Source: an uncultured Pelagibacteraceae bacterium (GTDB lineage: Bacteria > Pseudomonadota > Alphaproteobacteria > Pelagibacterales > Pelagibacteraceae). From it: a stretch of DNA of 64,000 bases. The notes under the pieces are model-generated. The model was not told where the DNA came from, ran no database searches, and saw only the letters and a list, made by a program, of their open reading frames with translations. The stretch spans positions 1 to 64,000 of the forward strand of contig CACPKA010000003.1 of assembly GCA_902634485.1 (NCBI GenBank), in the 5' to 3' direction. The first letter of the stretch is position 1. Each line of letters starts with the position of its first letter. Shown piece after piece: positions 37,735-48,436 of this stretch. Both the position numbers and the translations under genes were made by a program.

Positions 37735-38445
37735 TTATATAACAGAATTTATAAATATGTAAAAACCATAAATGAGAGTAAATAAATTTAGCAATTTATA
37801 AAAAACAATATTATCAATTTTTTTAAAAATGACTTGTGAAATAAAAAAAATAATAATTGGTATCCAAATAAATTTTAAATATATAAAATTAATTTTTTGA
37901 TAAAAAATATTTATAAAAAATATTTGAAATAAGGCAAATATCAAATATCCACTTGCAATATTGTGACGTATAATTTTTTTATTTTTGTTAGTATTTGATG
38001 CTATAATAGACAATAAAGTCCCACCGAGATTAGTTAATCCATGAATAACTCCTAAAGCAGCTAAAGCAATATTCATGTTTTTAATTTTGAATTTTTTTTT
38101 ATTTAAATTAATTAAATTAGCTATTGAAAAAATAATTAAAACGATTGAAATAAAAAAAATAAAATTGATTGAATTTTCAATATATTTTATAGCAATTAAT
38201 CCTAAAATTAAAAAAGGAACACTTAATCTTAAAATTTTTTTTCCAAAATCTAAATTTTTATTTTCATATGAAATTATTTGAAGAAAACTGATTATAATTG
38301 AGTAAGGCAACAATATATTTAATACCTCAAAATAATTATATCCGATAAGTAAAAAAGTGGGCGTCCCTAACAAAAGTAAACCAATACCAAATAAAGATTG
38401 AAAAAAACAAAAGGCAGATATTATTACTAATTCAAAAAAAGACAT
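37735..38445 (-). CDS. TauE/SafE-family sulfite/organosulfonate-type permease
   Basis: A 236-residue polytopic protein with about seven to eight hydrophobic helices. The start FFELVIISAFCFFQSLFGIGLLLLGTP resembles the Gly-rich first repeat of TauE/SafE. In the middle, ALGVIHGLTNLGGTLLSIIAS is the second repeat. The family exports or imports small sulfur-bearing or carboxylic anions across the inner membrane. No linked sulfur genes are visible, so the substrate is open. It follows tRNA-Ser, convergent. The 115-base gap upstream holds no clear signal. Confidence 0.8.
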   Translation of the reverse strand: MSFFELVIISAFCFFQSLFGIGLLLLGTPTFLLIGYNYFEVLNILLPYSIIISFLQIISYENKNLDFGKKILRLSVPFLILGLIAIKYIENSINFIFFISIVLIIFSIANLINLNKKKFKIKNMNIALAALGVIHGLTNLGGTLLSIIASNTNKNKKIIRHNIASGYLIFALFQIFFINIFYQKINFIYLKFIWIPIIIFFISQVIFKKIDNIVFYKLLNLFTLIYGFYIFINSVI

Positions 38446-38560
38446 TTTATTTACATATAATTATTTTAATATTTAAAGGTAAAAGATATTATTAGTCTTA
38501 TATTTAAAATAAATCTATTTCTCTAAATAGTAAATTTTGACTAATCACATAAACTAAAAA

Positions 38561-39496
38561 TTAATTTTTGACAAGAATTCTTCCAATAATTTTATTTATT
38601 ATAGACTCATCATCTTCTTTATCTGTATTATAATAATATATTTTATTACTTATTATTTTACTTTCAGGTGGTGTATGCAAAGGTATATAAATGGAGTGAA
38701 CTTCTTTTTTTAAAGCTGCACCCAGGCAAACGGGGCCCGATTCATTTCCAACTACATAATTACACGAATTTATAATTTCTATAATTTCTGAAATATTTTT
38801 ATGATAAGTAAAAGAAACTTGTTTAGATTTTTTAATTTCGCTTGAAAAAAAATCTAAAAAATATTTCTTTTTAGGGGCAAAATTTATAAATATTTTAGAA
38901 TTATTAATTAATAATTTTTCAATTATTTTAATATAATTTTTTATATGCCAATTATTTTGATCATGGTGAGAATCTAAACTTATAAAAATTTTATATTTAG
39001 AATCAGACTTTTCTTTTTTATTGTTTTCTGAAATTTTTAAAAAATAGTCTTTTTTTTTAATTGGCAAATTTAAATTTTCTGTGTAATAAAAAATTTTTTC
39101 AGAATATGTTAAATGACTATATTTATTATCTTTATTTAAAAAAAATTTTCCACTCCCAAAAATGATTTTTTTTTTTGCATTAGATAAGTATACAGGAATC
39201 ATTAATCTTCTTGGACTGCCAGTCATAATTAGATTTTCCACATTAAATTTGTTAATTAAATTTTTTATTTTTATAATATTTTTAATTGTTTTAAAGAATG
39301 AAAGTCTTGTATTGTCAAAGTATACTATCTCTTCATGAAATGTTTCATTTTGGAACACATCTTTAGAATGGTTAACTTTATTTGAAATAATAATTAATTT
39401 TTCTTTATAGCTTTCATGAAGTGATCTCAGCAAAGGTAAATGATATATTAAATCACCTAGTCCCCTAGCGGCAATAATTACTAAGCATTTTTTCAT
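38561..39496 (-). CDS. Family 9 glycosyltransferase (heptosyltransferase-like)
   Basis: This 311-residue GT-B enzyme has the GT9 start IIAARGLGDLIYHLPLLRSLHES (donor- and acceptor-side GLGD) and the late motif CNYVVGNESGPVCLGAAL, in which the Glu and Gly-Pro contact the sugar nucleotide. GT9 proteins move heptose or related sugars onto lipid A core. The gene stands alone, divergent from gyrB with 194 bases between starts. Whether heptose is really used cannot be told from one gene. Confidence 0.82.
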   Translation of the reverse strand: MKKCLVIIAARGLGDLIYHLPLLRSLHESYKEKLIIISNKVNHSKDVFQNETFHEEIVYFDNTRLSFFKTIKNIIKIKNLINKFNVENLIMTGSPRRLMIPVYLSNAKKKIIFGSGKFFLNKDNKYSHLTYSEKIFYYTENLNLPIKKKDYFLKISENNKKEKSDSKYKIFISLDSHHDQNNWHIKNYIKIIEKLLINNSKIFINFAPKKKYFLDFFSSEIKKSKQVSFTYHKNISEIIEIINSCNYVVGNESGPVCLGAALKKEVHSIYIPLHTPPESKIISNKIYYYNTDKEDDESIINKIIGRILVKN

Positions 39497-39593
39497 TATT
39501 CGATTTTTTACAAATTTACGATTTTGTCAGTTAAAAAATGATGTTTTTTCATAAAAAACCAATTATAGAAAAATAATTTTAAAATTGTCTTAT

Positions 39594-39614
39594 AACTGTT
39601 TATTACCAACAGTT
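39594..39614 (+). promoter_or_regulatory. Inverted repeat in the gyrB upstream region
   Basis: AACTGTT (39594-39600) and AACAGTT (39608-39614) are an exact 7-bp inverted repeat with a 7-base spacer, followed by TTT. It lies 76 bases before the gyrB ATG. It may be an operator or a hairpin in the leader. A second, low-complexity repeat GTTTTTT-CAT-AAAAAAC occupies 39543-39559. The rest of the 194-base gap shows no convincing -35/-10 pair. Confidence 0.3.
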
Positions 39615-39648
39615 TTTTAAGATTCTAGGTTAAGTCAATTTTATTTAA

Positions 39649-41751
<2,103 letters not shown>

Positions 41752-41753
41752 AA

Positions 41754-43040
41754 ATGAAGTTTTCCGAAACTTCAAATCTTTATTATTTAGACAAATCAAC
41801 ATATGTTAACTTAAGATGGATTGCTTATATAGGACAACTTATAACAGTTCTAGCTGTTAAATTTCTTTTAGAATTTAATTTTAATTATTATTATTGTATT
41901 ACAATAATTTTTTTAAGTATTTTAACTAATTTATATTTACATTTTTATATTAAAAAAAAACAACTTAATAATTTAAAATCTAGCCTCTTTTTAGGATATG
42001 ACATATTGCAAGTTGGTTTATTATTATATTTTACAGGAGGAATAACAAATCCATTCATATTTTTAATTATAATACCTGCAGTTTTTTCTTCGATATATCT
42101 TAATATATGGAGCTCAATTATTTTGGTAATATTTACAATTATATTACTAATAATATTAACTTTTTTTTATTATGATTTACCGCACCCCGAAACCCTTCAC
42201 TTTCATGCGCCTAATTATTATTTGTATGCTATTCCACTTTCAACAATTATAGGTTTAACTTTTTTAGTTTATTTTGCTAGTAAGTTTGGAGAAGAAAGTA
42301 GAATTAAAAAAAAGGCTTACGATAAACTTCAAGAACTTATAGCAAAAGAAAATGAACTTCTTTCCCTTGGTGGTCAAGCAGCAGCAGCTGCACATTCATT
42401 AGGAACACCACTTTCTACTATTTTATTAATTGCAAAAGAACTCCAAAAAGAATTTAAAGATAATTATAAAATTAAAAAAGATATTGATTTATTAGTCAGT
42501 CAAAGTGATAGATGTAGAAAAATTTTAAAAAAATTATCTTTAAATCCAAATATTGAAGATGATTTCATTGGATCTAATTTTTCTTTACTTGATTATTTAA
42601 ATGAAATTGTAAGATCTTTTAAAGAAATTAGTAATAAAGAATTTACAATAAATTCTGATTTACATAAAAATTCTTTCAAAAGTGTGAAATCTTCAGAAAT
42701 AATATATGGTCTTAGAAACTTTATAGGAAATGCAAATAAATTTAGCAAAAATAAAATTGAAATAATAATAACTAGCGACAATAAAAACACAGAAATAATC
42801 ATCAAAGATGATGGCCCTGGTTTTCCTAAAGATTTAATAGACAAACATAGATTAGGAGAACCTTATATTAGAACAGCTGACCAAGCTAATATTTCTAAAT
42901 ATGGTCTAGGATTAGGTACTTTTATTGGGAAAACTTTATTAGAAAAAAATTTTGCTAATATCAGTTTTAAAAATAGAAAAAGTGTTAGTGGAGCAGAAGT
43001 AAAAATAATATGGAAAAATACTGATTTATCTAAAATTTAA
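41754..43040 (+). CDS. regB: RegB/PrrB/ActS-like redox-sensing histidine kinase
   Basis: This 428-residue protein has about six N-terminal membrane helices including [13 protein letters not shown], the GGxxNPF motif that binds ubiquinone in RegB. The H-box [14 protein letters not shown] puts the phosphorylated His near residue 214, and QSDRCRKIL holds the Cys that is redox-active in RegB. The ATPase part shows the N-box [14 protein letters not shown]1 DDGPGF and [13 protein letters not shown]. RegB senses respiratory redox state and phosphorylates RegA; no regA is in this window. It probably belongs with gyrB in one transcript (2-base gap). The 3' end overlaps cobT by 4 bases. Confidence 0.88.
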   Translation: MKFSETSNLYYLDKSTYVNLRWIAYIGQLITVLAVKFLLEFNFNYYYCITIIFLSILTNLYLHFYIKKKQLNNLKSSLFLGYDILQVGLLLYFTGGITNPFIFLIIIPAVFSSIYLNIWSSIILVIFTIILLIILTFFYYDLPHPETLHFHAPNYYLYAIPLSTIIGLTFLVYFASKFGEESRIKKKAYDKLQELIAKENELLSLGGQAAAAAHSLGTPLSTILLIAKELQKEFKDNYKIKKDIDLLVSQSDRCRKILKKLSLNPNIEDDFIGSNFSLLDYLNEIVRSFKEISNKEFTINSDLHKNSFKSVKSSEIIYGLRNFIGNANKFSKNKIEIIITSDNKNTEIIIKDDGPGFPKDLIDKHRLGEPYIRTADQANISKYGLGLGTFIGKTLLEKNFANISFKNRKSVSGAEVKIIWKNTDLSKI

Positions 43041-44824
43041 TTAAGTTTTTTTTTGTCGTCAAATAATCCATTTAGCTCGCCTATCATTACATCGCCAAGT
43101 TCTTGTACATCTGCAATTTTTATTGCCTTACTATAATATCTTGAAACGTCATGACCTATTCCAATAGCTAATATTTCTACATCTGTTTTATTTTCTATAA
43201 ACTTAACAATTTTTTTCAGATGCTTTTCAAGAAAGTCCCCAGAATTTACTGATAAAGTAGAATCATCAACTGGGGCACCATCTGAAATTACCATTAATAT
43301 TTTTCTTTCTTCTTCTCTTTTTTTTAACCTGTTAAATGCCCATAGTATAGCTTCTCCATCAATATTCTCTTTAAGCAGGCCCTCCTTTAGCATAAGTCCT
43401 AAATTTTTTTTTGATCTTCGCCATTGTGTATCTGCATTTTTATAAATAATATGTCTTAAGTCATTTAAACGACCAGGATTTTTAGGTTTATTATTATTAT
43501 TCCAAAGTTCTCGACTCTTCCCTCCTTTCCAATTTTTTGTAGTAAAACCAAGTATTTCCACTTTAACAGAACATCTTTCCAAAGTTCTTGAAAGAATATC
43601 TGCACATATTGCAGCAATTGTAATTGGTCTTCCTCTCATTGATCCTGAATTATCTATTAACAATGTAACAACAGTATCTTTAAAATCTAAATCTTTTTCT
43701 TTTTTAAAAGATAAAGAATGATAAGGATCCATTACTATTCTTGGAAGTTTAGAGCTGTCTAGCAATCCTTCTTCCAAATCAAATTCCCATGATCTGTTTT
43801 GTTTAGCTAGCAGTTGTCTTTGAAGTTTATTAGCAAGTTTAGTTATTAAATCTTGAAAACTAACAAGCTGTTGATCTAAATTATTTCTTAGTTTTGCTAT
43901 CTCTTCTTCTGTTTCTAATTTTTCAGCTTTTTCAATTTCATCAAATTTAGCTGTATAAATATTATAATTTTTATTTATGGAATCTAAGTTCATTCTTTGA
44001 ACTACATTTTCTGAACTTTGTTCTTCAGAATTAGTATCAACTAGCTGTTCATTAATTGAATAATTATCAAAATCATAATCTCCATCTATTCCAGTTTCAC
44101 TTTCTTCTTCTTTACTTTTTTCTTCTTGTCCGTCTTGTTGATTATTATTATTGTTTTCATTATTTTCATTACTTTCATTGTCTTCATTTTTTTCGTTTTC
44201 ATTTTCAGTGTCAAAAATTCCCATTTCATCAAATATTTCAGAAAATTTTGAATTATATAAAGATTGATTTTCTATATTTTTATTTAAAAATTTTATGTGT
44301 TTTTTTAAATGTGAATTAAATTCTTTTTCCCAAAAACTTAAAATTTTTAACGAAAGATCATTAAGCTCTATATTAAAAAAATTTTTTAACATAAATAATT
44401 CAAAAGCTTCAGTTACATTAACATCTTCTTTACTTTTTAATTGGTCTTTACGTTTCAAGCTTATTTGTTGTTTATAATTATCAATAAGATTTTTTGAAAT
44501 TCCTTTTAGCATTTTTGCTCCAAGTAATTCGTATCTAGTCTTTTCTGATATATCATACAAAGATTTATAAGAAGATTTTTGTGGTAAGTTTTTTTGATAA
44601 ATTTCTTTATCAGAAAATTTTTTTTTTAATGCTTCAGAATCTGCTTCTGCTCTAAAACGAATAAAATCTTGTTTATTATTTAAATTATCAAGTTCAAAAA
44701 AATTTATGTTTGTTGAACTTAAATTTTTTTTATCATTTTTTAATTTATAATCTTCAGATATTACTTTAATAGTAGAAACTAAAGCTTGTTTAAATTTTTC
44801 TTTTAAGTTGTCTTCTTTATTCAT
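43037..44824 (-). CDS. cobT: CobT-like VWA-domain protein (cobaltochelatase subunit family)
   Basis: The 595-residue protein has a long helical N-terminal half, a very acidic Asn/Glu/Asp-rich segment (about residues 205-255), and a C-terminal von Willebrand A domain with the MIDAS motif LIDNSGSM followed by [17 protein letters not shown]. This is the CobT arrangement. With CobS it forms a AAA-plus/VWA motor that in aerobic B12 synthesis drives cobalt insertion by CobN. No cob biosynthesis genes are nearby, so the pair may serve another client. The cobS stop is directly upstream with no spacer, so the two are coupled. Confidence 0.85.
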   Translation of the reverse strand: MNKEDNLKEKFKQALVSTIKVISEDYKLKNDKKNLSSTNINFFELDNLNNKQDFIRFRAEADSEALKKKFSDKEIYQKNLPQKSSYKSLYDISEKTRYELLGAKMLKGISKNLIDNYKQQISLKRKDQLKSKEDVNVTEAFELFMLKNFFNIELNDLSLKILSFWEKEFNSHLKKHIKFLNKNIENQSLYNSKFSEIFDEMGIFDTENENEKNEDNESNENNENNNNNQQDGQEEKSKEEESETGIDGDYDFDNYSINEQLVDTNSEEQSSENVVQRMNLDSINKNYNIYTAKFDEIEKAEKLETEEEIAKLRNNLDQQLVSFQDLITKLANKLQRQLLAKQNRSWEFDLEEGLLDSSKLPRIVMDPYHSLSFKKEKDLDFKDTVVTLLIDNSGSMRGRPITIAAICADILSRTLERCSVKVEILGFTTKNWKGGKSRELWNNNNKPKNPGRLNDLRHIIYKNADTQWRRSKKNLGLMLKEGLLKENIDGEAILWAFNRLKKREEERKILMVISDGAPVDDSTLSVNSGDFLEKHLKKIVKFIENKTDVEILAIGIGHDVSRYYSKAIKIADVQELGDVMIGELNGLFDDKKKLN

Positions 44825-45799
44825 TTACACTTGAATATTGATTAATGATTCAGGAAGATCTTCTCCAAAACATCTTTGATAATATTCAGCAATTATATTT
44901 TTTTCTACTTCGTCACACTTATTTAAAAAAGTTACTCTAAATGCATATCCTGTATCATTAAAAATAGAGCTATTTTCAGCCCAGTGGATTATGGTACGAG
45001 GTGACATAACAGTAGAGATATCACCTGCAATAAAACCTTTTCTAGTTAGAGAGGCTACCTTAATCATATTTGCCACTTTTTCTTTTCCTTTCGGATTATT
45101 TAGATTTTTATTTTTTGATAATACAATTTCCATTTCCTTTTCTAACTCTAGATAATTTAATGTAGTTGTTATATTCCATCTATCTAGTTGGGCTTGGTTA
45201 ATCTGTTGTGTTCCAGTATAGAGACCAGTAGTATCACCTAGTCCAATTGTATTAGCCGTAGCAAACAATCTAAAATAATTATTTGGTTTTATAACTTTAT
45301 TTTTTTCTAGTAATGTTAAGCCACCTTCAGCTTCAAGAACTTTAGTCATTAGAAAAGCAACATCAGGTCTCATAGCATCATACTCGTCAAATATAAGTGC
45401 AACAGGGTTTTGTATGGACCAGGGCAATACTCCTTCTTGAAACTCAGTAACTTGTTTCCCATTCTTAATTACTATTGCATCTTTTCCAATTAAATCTATT
45501 CTACTTATATGGGAGTCCAAATTTACTCTCATGCATGGCCAATTTAATCTAGCTGCAACATTTGTTATATGTGTACTTTTTCCAGTTCCATGGTAACCAT
45601 GTACTATGACTCTCTTATTATATTTAAATCCCGCAAGAATTGCTAAAGTAGTATCTCTATCAAATTTATAATCTTTATCTATTTCAGGAACAAATTCATT
45701 CTTTTTAGAAAATGCTTCGATTTCCATTTCACTATCGATACCAAAAGTTTGTTTAACAGATAACTTTATGTCTGGTTTAATTTCTAAATTAGGTGTCAT
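44825..45799 (-). CDS. cobS: CobS-like AAA-plus ATPase (cobaltochelatase subunit family)
   Basis: A 324-residue MoxR-type ATPase with Walker [12 protein letters not shown] (about residue 81), Walker [15 protein letters not shown], sensor-1 [11 protein letters not shown] and [11 protein letters not shown], all in the CobS pattern. The N-terminus [19 protein letters not shown] is also CobS-like. It works with CobT as a hexameric ring. Its start overlaps the J-domain gene's end by 11 bases, which ties the three genes into one unit, the usual alphaproteobacterial order. Confidence 0.88.
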   Translation of the reverse strand: MTPNLEIKPDIKLSVKQTFGIDSEMEIEAFSKKNEFVPEIDKDYKFDRDTTLAILAGFKYNKRVIVHGYHGTGKSTHITNVAARLNWPCMRVNLDSHISRIDLIGKDAIVIKNGKQVTEFQEGVLPWSIQNPVALIFDEYDAMRPDVAFLMTKVLEAEGGLTLLEKNKVIKPNNYFRLFATANTIGLGDTTGLYTGTQQINQAQLDRWNITTTLNYLELEKEMEIVLSKNKNLNNPKGKEKVANMIKVASLTRKGFIAGDISTVMSPRTIIHWAENSSIFNDTGYAFRVTFLNKCDEVEKNIIAEYYQRCFGEDLPESLINIQV

Positions 45800-46313
45800 T
45801 TTTTCTATAAGCGTTTTTTAGTTGAGTATAAGCTAAAGTAATTACTTTTAGTTTATCTTCGTATTTCTTATTTCCTGCATTCATATCAGGGTGAAATTTT
45901 TTGACAAGCTTTTTGAATTTTTCCTGTATCTTGCTCCATTTTAAACCTACAGATACTCCGAGTATTCCAAAAGCTTTAATATCATTACCATTGAAGTTAA
46001 ACTTATTCATATTGTTTAATTGACTTTTGAAATTTGCTTTATCAAATTCATCTTTTAAGGCATTGTTCCATAATACTTTAAAAAAATTATCTGAAGAACT
46101 AAAGCTTTGTGTGGGTTTATGCCACACCATATCACTTTTTAACCATTCGTAGATTTGACTATCTGACATTCCTGAAAAATAATTCCAATTCTTGTTAAAT
46201 TCTTTTACATGATTTAAACAAAGAAGCCTGTATTCCTTACTATTATCTTTTTCAATTGGAGCTTTATATTGGCCTATTTCAAAACAATTATTCCAATCAC
46301 AAATATTTTTCAT
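45789..46313 (-). CDS. J-domain (DnaJ-like) co-chaperone
   Basis: The start is set at the ATG at 46313; an in-frame TTG at 46328 is less likely. That gives 174 residues. The C-terminal 65 residues form a J domain with [28 protein letters not shown] (HPD intact) and a following helix [11 protein letters not shown]. The N-terminus [19 protein letters not shown] plus a Cys/His pattern (CDWNNC, CLNH) may bind a metal. It would recruit Hsp70 to a client, perhaps the CobST complex encoded next. BolA is divergent with only 24 bases between starts. Confidence 0.82.
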   Translation of the reverse strand: MKNICDWNNCFEIGQYKAPIEKDNSKEYRLLCLNHVKEFNKNWNYFSGMSDSQIYEWLKSDMVWHKPTQSFSSSDNFFKVLWNNALKDEFDKANFKSQLNNMNKFNFNGNDIKAFGILGVSVGLKWSKIQEKFKKLVKKFHPDMNAGNKKYEDKLKVITLAYTQLKNAYRKNDT

Positions 46314-46337
46314 AGTATATAATAACAAATAATATTT

Positions 46338-46598
46338 ATGGAAGTAAATGAATTAATTTCAATAGTTAAAAAAAAAATTAAAGAAAATATATTAACTGAA
46401 GATATAATTATAAAAGATAAAACTTTTTTACATCTCAAACATTCCTCACATAAACAAGGAAAATTTCATTTAGAATTAACAATCATATCGAAGGAACTTT
46501 CTAAAGAAAATAAAATTAAGGCAACGAAAAAAATATATAAAATTTTAGATTTTGAATTAAAAAAATATATACACTCAATACAAATTTTAATTAGATAG
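46338..46598 (+). CDS. bolA: BolA-family protein
   Basis: This 86-residue protein has the class II KH-like BolA fold pattern, with SHKQGKFHLELTIISKELSK containing the conserved His and HLELTIIS strand, and the KATKKIYKILDFELKKYIHSIQI end. BolA proteins pair with monothiol glutaredoxins around a 2Fe-2S cluster. It is divergent from the J-domain/cobS/cobT set, an order seen in other alphaproteobacteria. The 3' end overlaps aroB by 12 bases. Confidence 0.85.
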   Translation: MEVNELISIVKKKIKENILTEDIIIKDKTFLHLKHSSHKQGKFHLELTIISKELSKENKIKATKKIYKILDFELKKYIHSIQILIR

Positions 46599-47687
46599 TT
46601 CTTTTAACAGAAAATTTTTTATTGTAGAACTTTTATAGGGAAAGTTATAATTTGCATTGCCTAATTGTTTTAATAATACAAGGTTAATTTTTTCATCAAT
46701 ATTTTTTTTATCTTTTTTCATAAAAGATAAAATTTTATTTATGTCTTTTTTTGAAAAATATTTTCCGACTTGCATTGGTAAATCTATTTTCTTAAAGTGA
46801 TTTAAAATTTTTAATAAATTTTTTTGTTTAATTTTATTTTTTTGATAAGAAAATTTTGTAGCACAAATTATTCCAAGTAAAACTGCTTCACCATGATTAA
46901 GATTTTTTGAATATTTTTTTGTTGCCTCGAAGGCATGTGCAAAGGTATGTCCCAAATTTAATATTTGCCTAACACCTACTTCATGTTCATCATTTTCTAT
47001 AATTCTTTTTTTAATTAGACAACTTTGATATATAGCTTTTTCTAAATGAGGTTTTTTTATTTTTAAAATAGCTTCAGCATTTTTATTTAGATAATCAAAA
47101 AATTTTTTATCTAAAATTAATGAGTGTTTTAATATTTCTGCATAACCACATATTATTTCTCTTTTACTTAAAGATTTAAGGAAAGTTGTATCTGAAATTA
47201 CCAAATTTGGCTGGTAGAAACTTCCAATTAAATTTTTTCCATATTTAGAATTTATCCCAGTTTTGCCACCAATAGATGAGTCAACTTGTGCTAATAAAGT
47301 AGTAGGAAAATTAATAAACTTTAAACCTCTTTTAAAAATACTTGCTGCAAATGCAGAAACATCTCCGGTAATTCCGCCTCCTACTGAAATTATACAGTCA
47401 CTTCTGTGAAAATTATTTTTTAAAAGAATTTCCAATAATTTGTTAATAGTTTTTTGATTTTTATTTTTTTCACTTGAATTAAAATAATAAATAATTTTTT
47501 TCTTTTTAATTGATATAATTTTTTTTAAAATTTTTTTGGGAACTTTATCGTCAATTACTATAAGGCATTTATTAAAACTAAGTGAATTTTTTTTTAAAAT
47601 ATTTAAAAAATTTCTTAATATATTATTACCTATAATTACATTGTAAGATCCATTTTTTGTTTTTACTTTTAATTTTGAAAGATTCAT
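46587..47687 (-). CDS. aroB: 3-Dehydroquinate synthase
   Basis: A 366-residue NAD-dependent enzyme of the shikimate route. GGGITGDVSAFAASIFKRG, TTLLAQVDSSIGGKTGIN and the metal-binding LNLGHTFAHAFE are all in place. Length is normal. Its ATG overlaps the aroK stop (ATGA), so the two shikimate enzymes are translated together. Confidence 0.97.
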   Translation of the reverse strand: MNLSKLKVKTKNGSYNVIIGNNILRNFLNILKKNSLSFNKCLIVIDDKVPKKILKKIISIKKKKIIYYFNSSEKNKNQKTINKLLEILLKNNFHRSDCIISVGGGITGDVSAFAASIFKRGLKFINFPTTLLAQVDSSIGGKTGINSKYGKNLIGSFYQPNLVISDTTFLKSLSKREIICGYAEILKHSLILDKKFFDYLNKNAEAILKIKKPHLEKAIYQSCLIKKRIIENDEHEVGVRQILNLGHTFAHAFEATKKYSKNLNHGEAVLLGIICATKFSYQKNKIKQKNLLKILNHFKKIDLPMQVGKYFSKKDINKILSFMKKDKKNIDEKINLVLLKQLGNANYNFPYKSSTIKNFLLKELSN

Positions 47688-48193
47688 ATTTTTAAATTTT
47701 TTATAATTTTATTTATTATTTCTGTTTTTTTCATATTTTCACAATTTATTATATGTTTTGCTTCTAAATAAATCTTAGATCTGTTTATTATTAATTCTTT
47801 TAATTCATTATTACTTAAATTTGAAGCTAATGGTCTTTTATTATTTTTTTTTATTCTATTTATTAAAGTTTTTGAATCCCAATTCAAATAAAATGTTTCT
47901 CCTTTTTTTTGAGCAAATTGTCTTATTTTATTGTTTAAAAAAGCTCCACCTCCTAAAGATAGTATATAATTTTTTTTAGTCATAATCTTTAAAGTGATTT
48001 TTTTTTCTAATTTTCTAAAAGTTGGCTCACCTTTTTTTATAAATATTTCAGAAATTTTCATTTTTAATTTCTTTTCTATTATGAAATCAGTATCATAAAA
48101 TCTTAAATTTAATCTTTTAGCCAAAAGTCGACCTATTGTTGATTTTCCAGAGGCCATCATTCCTACCAATATTAGGTTTTTTTTTAATTTCAT
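47684..48193 (-). CDS. aroK: Shikimate kinase
   Basis: A 169-residue nucleotide kinase of normal length with Walker A GMMASGKSTIG (about residue 11), the shikimate-binding FYDTDFIIE (Asp), FRKLEKK and SLGGGAF, and the lid RPLAS. It phosphorylates shikimate, with aroB directly downstream. A 57-base gap separates its start from the divergent small membrane protein. Confidence 0.96.
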   Translation of the reverse strand: MKLKKNLILVGMMASGKSTIGRLLAKRLNLRFYDTDFIIEKKLKMKISEIFIKKGEPTFRKLEKKITLKIMTKKNYILSLGGGAFLNNKIRQFAQKKGETFYLNWDSKTLINRIKKNNKRPLASNLSNNELKELIINRSKIYLEAKHIINCENMKKTEIINKIIKNLKI

Positions 48194-48250
48194 AAGTTTA
48201 TATATTGAAAAATCACAAATTTGTCTTAATTTAATTTATTATTAGACGAT

Positions 48251-48436
48251 ATGCAATTTCAAAAAAAAACAAGTATAGGAAGATTTGGAAACTTAATAAA
48301 GTTGTCAATTAAGGTTGCTTTTTTTTTAATTATAATTTTACTTTTAGTAATATTGGTTGATAAGATCAATTTTCCTCATCCAAATAAAAAAATTGAAAAA
48401 ATTATTTCTAATGAAAATTTTAAAGTTGTTAAATAA
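48251..48436 (+). CDS. Small single-helix membrane protein, unknown function
   Basis: A 61-residue protein with a basic N-terminus (QFQKKTSIGRFGNLIKLSIK), one strong membrane helix (about residues 24-42) and a short charged C-terminus on the far side. It overlaps the next gene's start by 26 bases in another frame, which suggests co-translation with the exported protein that follows. I do not recognise a family. Confidence 0.6.
   Translation: MQFQKKTSIGRFGNLIKLSIKVAFFLIIILLLVILVDKINFPHPNKKIEKIISNENFKVVK

Noticed and set aside
37735..37760. A/T-only palindrome after tRNA-Ser as terminator
   Set aside because: The stem has no G or C pairs and would be unstable; it is expected by chance in this DNA.
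44056..44319. 87-residue His/Phe/Tyr-rich ORF on the plus strand
   Set aside because: It is the antisense shadow of the acidic Asn/Glu tract in cobT and has no independent signal.
48357..48410. TTG start adding 18 residues to the exported unknown protein
   Set aside because: The later ATG at 48411 gives a normal signal peptide; the extra residues would bury it behind a second basic segment.
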